A DNA stretch of 64,000 bases from Hymenobacter translucens (GTDB lineage Bacteria > Bacteroidota > Bacteroidia > Cytophagales > Hymenobacteraceae), in NCBI RefSeq assembly GCF_020685205.1, contig NZ_JAJERB010000003.1, positions 186,001-250,000 on the forward strand, read 5' to 3'. The notes below the pieces were generated by a model. It did not search any database and was not told the DNA's origin. It was given only the letters and a program-made list of their open reading frames with translations. Shown piece by piece: positions 50,397-58,743 of this stretch. Made by a program: the position numbers and the translations under genes. The first letter of the stretch is position 1. Each line of letters begins with the position of its first letter.

Positions 50397-51397
50397 GCGG
50401 TGGAAAGGGAAGAAGTGAAAGAAGAAGCGTTATTGCCCATGCCGGGCGTTTTGGCGAGTTGCGCGGCTTTGTTCACCGCGTCCTGCAGCGAGCCGATGGC
50501 ATCCACGAGGCCGTGCTTCTTGGCATCGGCACCGTTGTAGACTTTGCCTGTGAACAGGTCCTCTTTGGCGCTGAGCTTGCCGGCCCGGCCGCTCTCGACC
50601 GTGGAAATGAAGGTGGCGGCAATGCCGTCGAGGTCGGCCTGCACTGAGGCAATTACTTCCTCCGTCAAGGCCTCGACGCTGTTCAGGCGGGCTTTATCAA
50701 CTGCGCGGCTGGAGCGCAGGATCGTCACCTTCATACCCTGCTTCTCCAGGAACTGCGACTGGTCCACGTGCATGCAGAGCACGCCCAGGGAGCCGACGTA
50801 GCCGGTAGTAGCAGAGTTGATGTAGATGAAGGCGCACTGGGAGGCAATCCAGTAAGCAGCGGATGCTACAAGGCCGTCGCCGTAGGCAACGACCGGTTTG
50901 GCGCTGTTTTTAATGGCTGCCGCGAATTCTTCGGTACCATCGACCTGGCCGCCCGGGCTGTCGATATCCAACACAATGGCACTGATTTCCGGGTCACGGT
51001 TCGCAGCCGCAAGGGAGGCAATCAGGTCTTTGGTACCGAGGGAGCACATACCCCCACGCTTTTGAATGGTGCCCTGCACCGGAATCACTGCGACTTTCGA
51101 GCCCGACGTGGTGGCGGTACCGCCGCGGCCGTTGGCAGCCAGCAGACCGGCCATTGCCTCCGCCATGTTCAGGCCGTGGCCCTGGGGCTTTACGTCGACG
51201 CCGGCCAGCTCACCCGACTCGCTCACCCACATCGAGGGGAAGCCCTGGGCATCTACGTGGGGGTAGCGGCGCGGTACTACTTCCTCGGCCGAAAGAGCTG
51301 GCAAACCGGCAGCCAGGCGCTGCATGATGCTGGCCTTGGCGACATTGTAGTACTTGCTTTCCAGCGCCCAGGCGGAGGAGGTGATGAGGTCGAGCAT
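50372..51397 (-). CDS. S49-family prohead protease (SppA/ClpP fold)
   Basis: 341 residues from the ATG at 51397. The serine protease core starts near VAVIPVQGTIQKRGG and has AIVLDIDSPGGQVDGTEEFAAAI, the nucleophile region YGDGLVASAAYWIASQCAFIYIN and ATTGYVGSLGVLCMHVD. S49 proteins in phages cleave scaffold and shell proteins during head maturation. A flexible Ser-rich C-terminus overlaps the scaffold gene. Leader motif copy 6 lies upstream, consistent with this being the first gene of a head unit. Confidence 0.88.
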   Translation of the reverse strand: MLDLITSSAWALESKYYNVAKASIMQRLAAGLPALSAEEVVPRRYPHVDAQGFPSMWVSESGELAGVDVKPQGHGLNMAEAMAGLLAANGRGGTATTSGSKVAVIPVQGTIQKRGGMCSLGTKDLIASLAAANRDPEISAIVLDIDSPGGQVDGTEEFAAAIKNSAKPVVAYGDGLVASAAYWIASQCAFIYINSATTGYVGSLGVLCMHVDQSQFLEKQGMKVTILRSSRAVDKARLNSVEALTEEVIASVQADLDGIAATFISTVESGRAGKLSAKEDLFTGKVYNGADAKKHGLVDAIGSLQDAVNKAAQLAKTPGMGNNASSFTSSLSTAWTSSSKA

Positions 51398-51443
51398 TGT
51401 CAATCGTGCTTAGCGATATACAATGTTCGCCTCCTGAGGCCCG

Positions 51444-51460
51444 GGCGCGTAGGACGAAAA
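51444..51460 (-). promoter_or_regulatory. Prophage leader motif, copy 6
   Basis: GGCGCGTAGGACGAAAA, preceded by GAGGCCCG as in copy 1, 46 bases before the protease ATG. Confidence 0.58.
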
Positions 51461-51476
51461 GCAGGGATGGAATTGG

Positions 51477-51605
51477 CTAGGCAGGTCTGCCCCAGTCTTT
51501 CGCAATCCACTCTTCCGCTGCTTCAATGTTCATCTCGATGATGGAGCCGAGCGTGATGCCGAGGAAGGCCATAGCGGGCGTGACGTAAATGACTTCAATC
51601 TTCAT
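51477..51605 (-). CDS. Very small phage protein (42 residues)
   Basis: Translating from the ATG at 51605 gives 42 residues, with a short hydrophobic start (MKIEVIYVTPAMAFLGITLG) then a helix (IIEMNIEAAEEWIAKDWG). Its ATG overlaps the TGA of the LamG gene (ATGA), which supports real, coupled translation. Function unknown. Confidence 0.55.
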   Translation of the reverse strand: MKIEVIYVTPAMAFLGITLGSIIEMNIEAAEEWIAKDWGRPA

Positions 51606-52246
51606 AGGTCGAGGCGTGTAGGATTGCCAGTCAGGAGGAGTTGACCGCCGGCCGTGCCGGAGTTGTAGAAAGGGCCGGACTGCTCATTGAGTGGTAGGTT
51701 GAGCAGCGTAGCCCCATCGGATTCAATTTTCACCGAGTCCAGAGTGCCTTGCCACTCATAGCCCTGGCCCGCATTTCGAGCCGACCACGCAAAATCAAGC
51801 CCGAAATTCGGGTCATCCAGCAGCTCAAACGTGCTGGTGTAGGTCACATCGAGCACCCCGTTGAGGTAGCCGTACAACTTATCCCCGATGCGGTGAAACA
51901 GCACGGTGTAGAAGGCGCCAGGCGGGCAGGGCGTGTTCAGCGTCACTAGGATACTGTTGCCGGTATTGTTGCGCTGGAAATTCCAAAAACTCACCAGATT
52001 CGAGCCGACAAACCCATACAGGACGCTGAAAATATCGCCGGTGGCCCCGCCGGATGAACCGACCTTTTGGATGATATAGCCATCATCCACCGCGTCGGGG
52101 CGAAACCGAATAGTGATTTTCCATTCCGCGCCCAGCATCACCGAGAAATTACCAATAGGCAGCGTGGCAAATTGGTTGATGCCGTTGAATTGCAGCGCCC
52201 GGTTGATAAGCACCGGGCAGACGTAGTAATGAAAATACGGGCGCAT
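51602..52246 (-). CDS. LamG/concanavalin A-like domain phage tail protein
   Basis: 214 residues forming one jelly-roll LamG-type domain: ALQFNGINQFATLPIGNF, EWKITIRFRPDAVDDGYIIQKVG, FYTVLFHRIGDKLYGYLNGVLDVTYTSTF, LDSVKIESDGATLLNLPLNE. LamG domains occur in phage tail fibres and bind host-surface glycans. It follows the fibre-like gene by 2 bases. A receptor-binding role is likely from position and fold. Confidence 0.82.
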   Translation of the reverse strand: MRPYFHYYVCPVLINRALQFNGINQFATLPIGNFSVMLGAEWKITIRFRPDAVDDGYIIQKVGSSGGATGDIFSVLYGFVGSNLVSFWNFQRNNTGNSILVTLNTPCPPGAFYTVLFHRIGDKLYGYLNGVLDVTYTSTFELLDDPNFGLDFAWSARNAGQGYEWQGTLDSVKIESDGATLLNLPLNEQSGPFYNSGTAGGQLLLTGNPTRLDL

Positions 52247-52248
52247 GG

Positions 52249-53481
52249 CTACGGCTTCAGGATAAGAGAGCCATAGGTTGCGCCGGGGGCCAGCACGGCC
52301 GTTATCTTGCGGTAGTCGCCGGTATTGAACGCCCAGGGCGCCTGTGGCACCACCACGCCCTGTATCTCAATCGTGTAGGAGCTCAGGTTCTGGGTGTCGA
52401 CATAGGCAAACGTCCCGGTTTCGCTGGCATCGACCGGGCCTTCCCAGACCACGCCATCCGGCCGGAAGTGGTACCGCTGGCCGGGGGTGTCCAATGCCGC
52501 CGCAATGGCATCCTTAACCGTCTTCACGCTGGGCACGTTGGCAACGCTGTTACTGGCCAGGCTCTGCTCAACGACGAGCTGCGAACCTGCAGGCTTTGCA
52601 TTTACCTCATTCAGCGCCGCGACCAATGAAACCTTGGTGGTTGTGGTCAACCCATCCAGTACTCCAATGCGGGTCGCGTTGTCATCCGCCTTGCGCTCCA
52701 GCAGCCCAATGGCAACCAGTATTGAATCAGTGGCGGCAATTGCCCGGCTGGCCTGCCCTTTCACGTAGCCGGTGAGCAGCGCCCCAATGGCGCGGGCCGT
52801 CGTGAAGTATTTGTTGTTCATACCCTCCGGCAAGCCATCCGTCGAGGTTGGCCCAGCGGTACCGCCACCGCTGAGGGGCGCAAAGGCTACCCAGTTCGGG
52901 TCGTTGTCGAGGCCGGTCGGGGCCGGGTTCACGAAGGCCGTTAGATTCTTGCGGGCCTTGAACAGGCGCACGGCTCCGCTGGGGAACGTAAACTGAATCG
53001 GATCATCCTTCAGATACTGATGGTCCTCGTCGACAAACTCTGGATAGGTGGCAATCCGGTCGCTCTCGCTGCCCGACGTGAGCACCCAGCGCGCCTTGCG
53101 TGTGGTGAATACGTCGGCATCGGTGAAGGCCGTCAGCGTGCTGCTGCTGTCCGGTACCAGCTGGTACGAGGCCCAGTCCCGCACGATGCCCGCCGCGGCC
53201 TCGCCGGCATCGACCGGGTTGAGCACGTGGCACTCCATGTTCAGCACGCGCAGCTCGAAGGGAATGGCATCCCGGCCCGCCAGGTTGGCTTTCAGGTGGG
53301 TGCCGCCGCGCAGCTGGTTAACCGAGAGCGTATCGGACTTTCGGACGAGCGTCGAGTAGACAATGGCAAATAACGCCTGCCGGGCAACGGCAGGCGTTAT
53401 TTCCTCATTTTCATTATCGCGGAACTGCTGCACAATGAAGTCCAGCAGCACGTCGCGTTCCATTTCGAGGGGGTGAGCCAT
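52249..53481 (-). CDS. Phage tail fibre-like protein
   Basis: 410 residues. The helical N-terminal (EMERDVLLDFIVQQFRDNENEEITPAVARQALFAIVYSTL) would attach to the tail. Beta-rich middle part, then a fibre-type segment (GLPEGMNNKYFTTARAIGALLTGYVKG) of the form common in tail fibres, then a coiled stretch and a C-terminal domain (ASETGTFAYVDTQNLSSYTIEIQGVVVPQAPWAF). It lies upstream of the LamG gene; together they could be the adhesion device. Family not named with confidence. Confidence 0.7.
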   Translation of the reverse strand: MAHPLEMERDVLLDFIVQQFRDNENEEITPAVARQALFAIVYSTLVRKSDTLSVNQLRGGTHLKANLAGRDAIPFELRVLNMECHVLNPVDAGEAAAGIVRDWASYQLVPDSSSTLTAFTDADVFTTRKARWVLTSGSESDRIATYPEFVDEDHQYLKDDPIQFTFPSGAVRLFKARKNLTAFVNPAPTGLDNDPNWVAFAPLSGGGTAGPTSTDGLPEGMNNKYFTTARAIGALLTGYVKGQASRAIAATDSILVAIGLLERKADDNATRIGVLDGLTTTTKVSLVAALNEVNAKPAGSQLVVEQSLASNSVANVPSVKTVKDAIAAALDTPGQRYHFRPDGVVWEGPVDASETGTFAYVDTQNLSSYTIEIQGVVVPQAPWAFNTGDYRKITAVLAPGATYGSLILKP

Positions 53482-53484
53482 AGG

Positions 53485-54024
53485 TTAGCTGAAGCCGAAG
53501 TTGAAGCCAGGGGAAAAGGCTTTGCGCCTGCCGCCCGGCACGATTTCTTGATGCAGGTAAAAGGGGGCCGGCACGCTGGCTTCCCCGAAAAAGGTCAGGG
53601 GCCGCCCGTTGCGGTCGGTGGCGCGCTTGCCCGTTTCCAGGTCGGCCGAGAAGCGCAGCGGCTCCGTGGGCGTGCCGATAAGCTTGGTCAGACCGTTGCC
53701 ATCCTGGTAGGCTACCACGAACTTGCCCCCGGTCAGGCGGGCAATTGCCTCCGCCACGTCGGGCGCGTCTTTCGGAATAAAGAGCTGGAGCTTGAGCTTG
53801 TAGAAGGTGCCCTGCTCACTCTCGGCCTGCTGCTCGTCGAAGCCCGCCGTTCCATCGAGGGCGAACACGTCGGCATAGTTGAGCGGGTCGACCAGCTCCA
53901 TCTCATCAAGCAGGCTGGCCCCCTCCATACCCGGGTAGCCCAGCACGTTGCTGGCTGGCCACACGCGAACGGCAATAACGCCGCCCACATTGACGCCACA
54001 AAAGGGTAAGAGCGGCAGCAGCAC
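53485..54024 (-). CDS. Tail-tube-like structural protein, paralogue of 48136-48819
   Basis: 179 residues from a GTG at 54024, directly after the stop of the DUF5675 gene; a longer frame to 54348 only reads that gene out of frame. It shares with the 48136-48819 product FIPKDAP/YVPRGIA, KFVVAYQDGNG/DFVVIGTDSNG and TGKRATDRNG/SGKKGTDKNG, then FFGEASVPAPFY/FTGEGFTHVPFY. It lies among tail-tip genes. One of the two may be the tail tube and the other a specialised tip or terminator version; that is inferred. Confidence 0.65.
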   Translation of the reverse strand: MLLPLLPFCGVNVGGVIAVRVWPASNVLGYPGMEGASLLDEMELVDPLNYADVFALDGTAGFDEQQAESEQGTFYKLKLQLFIPKDAPDVAEAIARLTGGKFVVAYQDGNGLTKLIGTPTEPLRFSADLETGKRATDRNGRPLTFFGEASVPAPFYLHQEIVPGGRRKAFSPGFNFGFS

Positions 54025-54026
54025 GA

Positions 54027-54434
54027 CTACTGGATAGTGAGGGTGATGCGGTCGAACTCCACCAGCTTCGCCATCAGCTGCTCGTAGGCCGCCTGCGAGT
54101 TGTAGATTTTGTCGTTGGTCTGCATCTTCGAGAGGCCCACGAGCAGGCAACCTTGGGTATCGGCCGCCGTGTTGCCCGGGTGAATCCGGACGCCGGCGAA
54201 GCCCGGCACGTTCTGCACCAGCGGCATGAGCTTCTTGAAGCGGTTGCTGATGTTGAGAATTACCGGGTAGGTGCCGGCCGGAATAGCCGTGGCACTGTGC
54301 ACCTTTGCCTCTCCAGACTTGCGCACCACGTCTTCCAGGGTGTAGCAAAAGAGAATACCGTTAAGCGTGAGCTGCCCAACGGTGCATTTTTTCGAAAGCC
54401 ACTTGCGCGTGACAACTAGGGTTGCAGTCTTCAT
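54027..54434 (-). CDS. DUF5675 family protein, possible endolysin-type enzyme
   Basis: 135 residues from the ATG at 54434. The motif FAGVRIHPGNTAADTQGCLLVG, with the preceding AIPAGTYPVILNIS, is that of DUF5675, a family common in phages and effector loci. It looks like an L,D-transpeptidase (YkuD)-like fold with the H....GN...T.GC active-site pattern. A peptidoglycan-directed lysis or tail-tip role is likely but unproven. No signal peptide, so a holin would be needed. Confidence 0.8.
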   Translation of the reverse strand: MKTATLVVTRKWLSKKCTVGQLTLNGILFCYTLEDVVRKSGEAKVHSATAIPAGTYPVILNISNRFKKLMPLVQNVPGFAGVRIHPGNTAADTQGCLLVGLSKMQTNDKIYNSQAAYEQLMAKLVEFDRITLTIQ

Positions 54435-54462
54435 ATACCCCAAGAAGGCGCGGGCAGGGCCC

Positions 54463-54479
54463 GGCGCGTAGGCCGGAGC
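54463..54479 (-). promoter_or_regulatory. Prophage leader motif, copy 7 (partly diverged)
   Basis: GGCGCGTAGGCCGGAGC, preceded by AGGGCCC, 28 bases before the ATG at 54434. The first 10 bases match the consensus exactly. Confidence 0.5.
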
Positions 54480-54516
54480 CGGTCAGCTCCCGAGGTAGCT
54501 GGCCTGGGCCTGCAGG

Positions 54517-54528
54517 TGGCAATTGCCA
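54517..54528. promoter_or_regulatory. 12-base palindrome TGGCAATTGCCA
   Basis: Second exact copy of the palindrome at 38918, in the non-coding gap 54435-54677. Nothing gene-like is seen in that gap. Confidence 0.4.
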
Positions 54529-54590
54529 GAGCATCGGACGGCAACTAGCCGGACCCCTGCCGGGTTGCCCTGACCACTCCATCGGGCAGC

Positions 54591-54630
54591 CTGGGGAAGA
54601 AGTGGCAAAAGCTGGGGAAGAAGTGGCAAA
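54591..54630. repeat. Direct repeat of 19 bases
   Basis: CTGGGGAAGAAGTGGCAAA at 54591-54609 and again at 54612-54630, period 21, followed by a T8 run. On the minus strand each unit begins TTTGCCAC, as does the tandem repeat at 30087-30110. Possible operator or recombination site. Confidence 0.7.
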
Positions 54631-54677
54631 TCTTTTTTTTCGGTTTTGCCTTACTTTTTTCGCGTGGAACCGTAGCG

Positions 54678-56480
54678 TCAGACCCTCGACAAGTCCACCT
54701 TGCTTGCCTTCGTCACCGGGGCCGTCGCGGAGATTTTGCGTACCAGGTACTGCACGCCGTCGACCATCACCTTGCGGGTAAAATCAAACTGGGCCAGCAC
54801 GTCGGGCGGCAGGGCCCACAGGTCTTTTACCACCACCGGATTGAGTTTCACCTGCAGCCATTCCCGCAGAAACTGCTTGTAGGTACCCGCCTCGCCATCG
54901 AGGCGAAGCGAGAGCGTTCCGGTCTGCTGGCCGGCCAGATTCCGGTTGTGCGCGTCGAGCATCGGGTACACCTGCCCGGGCGTGGCCAGGGGCTGGAGGC
55001 CCCGATAGAAGAGCAGTCGCACGGCCGTGCTGCGCGTCCCCTCTCCCCCTACCTGGAAGCCGCGCTGGCTCATGTGCGGGAATAGCCCGGTCTGCCTGCC
55101 GACCAGGTCGAAGTCAACACGCTTCATCCGCGTGGTGGCGTGCCCCTGCTCCTGGCGGGTGCCACCGCCGTTCACGTCAAGCGGCCGGTAGTTCAGGCCA
55201 AAGAATTCCCAATCCAGCGCCGTTGACGGCTCACCCAGAAAATAGCGGGCCTTCGACTTGTAGTACGCATCTTTCTCCACCACAAGGCGGATCTGCGGCT
55301 CGGGCAGCTTGGGCCGGCCGAAGGCATCGAGCGTGACCGGCGCCGTGGTGGGCAGCTCGCTGAGCAGGGTCACTGGGTCACCGACCACCTGCCCCTCGAA
55401 GCCCTTGCCCAGGTCCTTAGCGGACACGTCTTCACTATCGGCGCGGTAGGCCAGCGTGACGCCCTTCGGCGTACTGATCGTTTTCTCCGGTGCCGGCGTG
55501 GCCACATGGGTGAGGTCCACGTAGTCGGGGCTCCCGAGCACGTCGCGGCAGTACACCGTGCGCACGGTGCCCCGGGGCGTGAGCACCACCACCAGCCCGA
55601 AATCATCCCGCAACACCTTTAGAAATTCGGCCACCGTCACGTCGGGCAGCACGTCGGCCAGGTAGAACGACTGCACGAAGCTGATGGAATTGAGGCTCGG
55701 CAAGCAGGCGTTGCCGGCCACGACCAGCGTCCGCATTTCCCCAGCCAGCATGTCGGCGGTGTCGACTACGAAGCCCAGTTCCCGGAAGATGCTGGTGAGC
55801 ACGTAGTGCACGTAAGGAAAGGCGCACATGGGCGGCTGATCGGGCAGGGCCTGCGAGCCGCCCGGTACCGAGAAGGGAATCCGGTAGATGAACGTCCCGC
55901 CAGCCGGCTGCCCCAGGAAATCAATGTCCGAGTACACCCAGGGGTTGACAAAGCAGTTCGGGTCGGGCAGAGTCGTATCGAAGAAGCCTGGGTTATGCAG
56001 CGGGGCAAACACGTAGTCGAACGCCTCCGGATTCTGCACTGTCGCGTTGGCGTGACCAATAATGCCAGGCCGGAAGAAACCGGGGGAGGTCTCTTCGTAG
56101 AGCGGCACTTCCCGCTTGCCGCCATACTGGAACTCGTGAAGCTTGCGGCCGTCCATTGCGGCGGCCAGTGCGTTGAGTCCCCCAATAACGCCCACGGTAT
56201 AGCGCCGGGTGTTCACGCCCGTAACGTTCTGCACGCCGCGCAGCAGCGTGTAGCCGTCCTGGCTCAGCTCAGCGGGCAGCTGGCTGGGAGCGGCCTGCGC
56301 GTTGGCTGGCAGTTCCGGGAAGCCGTACACCGGCCCGTTGTCCTCAGCGGGCACGCCCAGGGCGTAGCTGAAGTTGCCCTTCAGCGCTTCCTCGTCGAAG
56401 AGCGGCGAATTATACTCCAGCTGCACGCTGGTACCGGGGGCTAGCACGATGGGCGTACCGGCAGAAGTGAATTCCAGCAT
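54678..56480 (-). CDS. Large phage tail-tip protein of unknown function
   Basis: 600 residues, not recognised. Start MLEFTSAGTPIVLAPGTSVQLEYNSPLFDEEALKGNFSYALGVP has a beta-rich character seen in baseplate or tail-hub proteins. The middle contains LRDDFGLVVVLTPRGTVRTVYC, a repeat-like strand pattern also typical of hub proteins. Its ATG is two bases from the stop of the 56483 gene, so the two are one unit. Candidate for distal tail or hub protein from position. Confidence 0.65.
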   Translation of the reverse strand: MLEFTSAGTPIVLAPGTSVQLEYNSPLFDEEALKGNFSYALGVPAEDNGPVYGFPELPANAQAAPSQLPAELSQDGYTLLRGVQNVTGVNTRRYTVGVIGGLNALAAAMDGRKLHEFQYGGKREVPLYEETSPGFFRPGIIGHANATVQNPEAFDYVFAPLHNPGFFDTTLPDPNCFVNPWVYSDIDFLGQPAGGTFIYRIPFSVPGGSQALPDQPPMCAFPYVHYVLTSIFRELGFVVDTADMLAGEMRTLVVAGNACLPSLNSISFVQSFYLADVLPDVTVAEFLKVLRDDFGLVVVLTPRGTVRTVYCRDVLGSPDYVDLTHVATPAPEKTISTPKGVTLAYRADSEDVSAKDLGKGFEGQVVGDPVTLLSELPTTAPVTLDAFGRPKLPEPQIRLVVEKDAYYKSKARYFLGEPSTALDWEFFGLNYRPLDVNGGGTRQEQGHATTRMKRVDFDLVGRQTGLFPHMSQRGFQVGGEGTRSTAVRLLFYRGLQPLATPGQVYPMLDAHNRNLAGQQTGTLSLRLDGEAGTYKQFLREWLQVKLNPVVVKDLWALPPDVLAQFDFTRKVMVDGVQYLVRKISATAPVTKASKVDLSRV

Positions 56481-56482
56481 CG

Positions 56483-58195
56483 TTAGGGCAGGTTGGCGTA
56501 AGCCGTGGGCTCGAAAGCGTACTCAAACTCGAACGTGTACCCGCGCAGGGCGCTGTCGTCCTGCGCGTAGGTCAGGGTCTTTTTGGTGAGCAGTACCGGC
56601 AGCAACCGGCCGGCCGCCACCTCCCACCGCTCCCGGGCCAGGACCAGCTCCTGCAGCCAGTCCAGCTGCTCGGTCGTGAGCCAGCCGGTGGGCTGCTTGA
56701 TTTTGCGCGTGGCCTCCTGGCTGAGCACGTAGGTGCTGCCGAGGACGGCCGGGCGGTCGGGCGTCACGATGCGCTCGGCCAGCTCCTCGCGGGTATCGAG
56801 GGCACCTTCCCGCCGTCCCTCCGTCCGGAGCGTGTCGGTACCGCCCAGCGAGTTGGTGAACAGGAAGTACCGGGTGCGCTCCGTCGCCGGCACGACAACG
56901 TAGTCGAACACCTCGCTGATGGTCTCGCCGGCGTCATCGGTTAGCCAGACCTGCACCGAAGCAAGCCCGGCCACCGACGAGTCGACCGGGATGCTCAGCA
57001 GCTTGTAGCGGCTGCCACGGCCGCCGCTCAGGTCCATCACGACCTCTTGGGTGATGGCGGGGCCCGGGCTCCCGCCGACGGCCGCCAAGGTGTAGCGGGT
57101 TTTCACCCTGACTGTGTTGCTGGTGCCGGGCGGGCAGAGCCAGGCCAGCCACTCCGGCTGCCCGGACGTAATGCGCTTGCGGCGCGGCTGCCACGTCAGG
57201 AACGGGGGCAGCTGCTGGCGCTGCGCCCAGATACCGAAGTAGCTCTCGCCCTGGTACGGCACCGGGAGCCCGCCGCGTACCACCGTACGCAGGCTCGACG
57301 TCGACCAGGCCCCCGGCTGCTTGGTCACGTCGTTGAGGCGGGCCGTGCGCACGAAGAAGTTACGGCGGTTGGCCGAGCAAAGCATTGGCCCGGCCGGCTC
57401 CGGCACGTGCGCCCGCAGTAGGCGCCGCAGTACCAGGTCAAGGCGGAAGGTGACGGTGCTCGACACGCCGGCCAGCTTCCGCTCGGTTAGCACCCGGCTG
57501 AAGGTTTCGCTGTCGGGCTGGTCCTCCACCCACAGCTCCAGCACCACCTCCGCGCCCATGGGCGCTGCGGCCGTGTGCCAGATCGGGTGCAGGGAGAAAT
57601 GGAAAGCCGCCGGCAGGCCTGCCGGGATGACCGGGGGCTCCTCCGCCCCAGGGGGCAGCACGGTGACGGCCTTGGTCCGGAAGCAATTCGGCGCACCGTC
57701 ATCATCGGCGCGCACCTGGTGGCTGCCGGGCAGCACGTCCTCAAATACGCCCGATGCCTGCGGGGTGCCGCCATCGAGGGAAAACAGCACGTTGCCCTTC
57801 GCGCCGGTAACCGTGGCGGTGATGGTGCTGCCGGCCGCGGCCGCGCTGAGCAGCAGCGTGCAGACCACAGCCGGGGCGACGTAGCTGCACAGGGGGACGT
57901 TGTTCGCGTCGACGGTGGTGGTGTAGCTGCCGGCACCGTCTGTAAAGTAGGTAATCAGGTCGTAGCCACTGGCGCCTCCGCACAGTTGGTGCAGCTGCTG
58001 GCCGGCCGGCATTGCGTAGTCACCGGGCTGCGGCTGACCCGACGGCTGATTGAAAGGCGCTACACTTTCCTCCCGAGGTTCCAGTCCCTGGTTGGCCCGG
58101 GCCGTGTCGAAAGTGACCTGCAGCACGTCGTACACATCGGTGGTCCCATCGAAATCAGCGAAGGTGTAGGCAGTAAGGAGAACTATCACGCTCAT
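56483..58195 (-). CDS. Large phage tail protein with Ig-like segment
   Basis: 570 residues. The first 180 residues are Ala/Thr-rich and contain a possible Ig-like domain (VCTLLLSAAAAGSTITATVTGAKGNVLFSLDGGTPQASGVFEDVLPGSHQVRADDD). The remainder alternates strands typical of tail proteins (FHFSLHPIWHTAAAPMGAEVVLELWVEDQPD). The C-terminal portion reads like a distal tail domain with LTTEQLDWLQELVLARERWEV. ATG overlaps the TGA of the upstream gene (ATGA). Confidence 0.65.
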   Translation of the reverse strand: MSVIVLLTAYTFADFDGTTDVYDVLQVTFDTARANQGLEPREESVAPFNQPSGQPQPGDYAMPAGQQLHQLCGGASGYDLITYFTDGAGSYTTTVDANNVPLCSYVAPAVVCTLLLSAAAAGSTITATVTGAKGNVLFSLDGGTPQASGVFEDVLPGSHQVRADDDGAPNCFRTKAVTVLPPGAEEPPVIPAGLPAAFHFSLHPIWHTAAAPMGAEVVLELWVEDQPDSETFSRVLTERKLAGVSSTVTFRLDLVLRRLLRAHVPEPAGPMLCSANRRNFFVRTARLNDVTKQPGAWSTSSLRTVVRGGLPVPYQGESYFGIWAQRQQLPPFLTWQPRRKRITSGQPEWLAWLCPPGTSNTVRVKTRYTLAAVGGSPGPAITQEVVMDLSGGRGSRYKLLSIPVDSSVAGLASVQVWLTDDAGETISEVFDYVVVPATERTRYFLFTNSLGGTDTLRTEGRREGALDTREELAERIVTPDRPAVLGSTYVLSQEATRKIKQPTGWLTTEQLDWLQELVLARERWEVAAGRLLPVLLTKKTLTYAQDDSALRGYTFEFEYAFEPTAYANLP

Positions 58196-58677
58196 ACCTG
58201 TCCTCCTTCCTGCCAGCGGGTGGCGTCGTAACAGATGGGCACGTACTTGCCCAGGTCGAATTCAAAGCGCCAGCCGATTTCGTTGTCGACCGTAATGGTG
58301 CTGATCGGCTCCAGGTCGCCGCTCAGCTCGAAGTCGAATTTGCGGGCCTTCTTGTCTTGGCGCATACGGCTCAGCACCTCCAGGGCCAGCTGCTCGGTCA
58401 TTTCCCACTGCACGTCCTGGGCGGCATAGTCCCCGACCGGGACGCTTTGCAGAATGACGAAAGCGGCACTGCGCTTCCCGTAGGGGACGGTGCCGTCCTT
58501 ATCGTTCAGGTTGAGGCTGGGCGTTTCGAGCCACAGCGCGGGATAGGTGATGCCGGTGCGGGTGCCGCTCAGGATGCGGCCACTGGAGCCGTGCACGAAG
58601 CTGCCCTTGAGCACGACGTGCTCGGCGGCCAGCTGGCGGAAATAGGCAATGAAATCGGAGAGCTTGTTCTGGTCCAT
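58192..58677 (-). CDS. Hypothetical phage tail-region protein
   Basis: 161 residues, mixed alpha/beta. FIAYFRQLAAEHVVLKGSFVHGSSGRILSGTRTGITYPALWLETPSL, then SAAFVILQSVPVGDYAAQDVQWEMTEQLALEVLSRMRQDKK, and a final segment on 'E.GW.F.FDLG' strands. The layout resembles phage tail-completion or neck proteins of similar size, but no family is recognised. It is translationally coupled to the next gene by ATGA overlap. Confidence 0.6.
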   Translation of the reverse strand: MDQNKLSDFIAYFRQLAAEHVVLKGSFVHGSSGRILSGTRTGITYPALWLETPSLNLNDKDGTVPYGKRSAAFVILQSVPVGDYAAQDVQWEMTEQLALEVLSRMRQDKKARKFDFELSGDLEPISTITVDNEIGWRFEFDLGKYVPICYDATRWQEGGQV

Positions 58678-58727
58678 GCGGTATCGGCAAATGAGCGATA
58701 CCCAAAGAAACAGCGGCCCGGGGCCGA

Positions 58728-58743
58728 CTAAGAGGACGCAACC
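58728..58743 (-). promoter_or_regulatory. Prophage leader motif, copy 8, overlapping a gene end
   Basis: CTAAGAGGACGCAACC, preceded by GGCCCGGGGCCGA, overlaps the last five codons of the 58728 gene and lies 51 bases before the ATG at 58677. Keeps the AGGACGCAAC core. Confidence 0.45.

Noticed and set aside
54024..54348. N-terminal extension of the 53485 gene
   Set aside because: It is the DUF5675 gene in another frame; the GTG just after that gene's stop is the plausible start.
54361..54582. Frame of 73 residues in the 54435-54677 gap
   Set aside because: Overlaps the DUF5675 gene start and reads through the leader motif and repeats; low-complexity composition.
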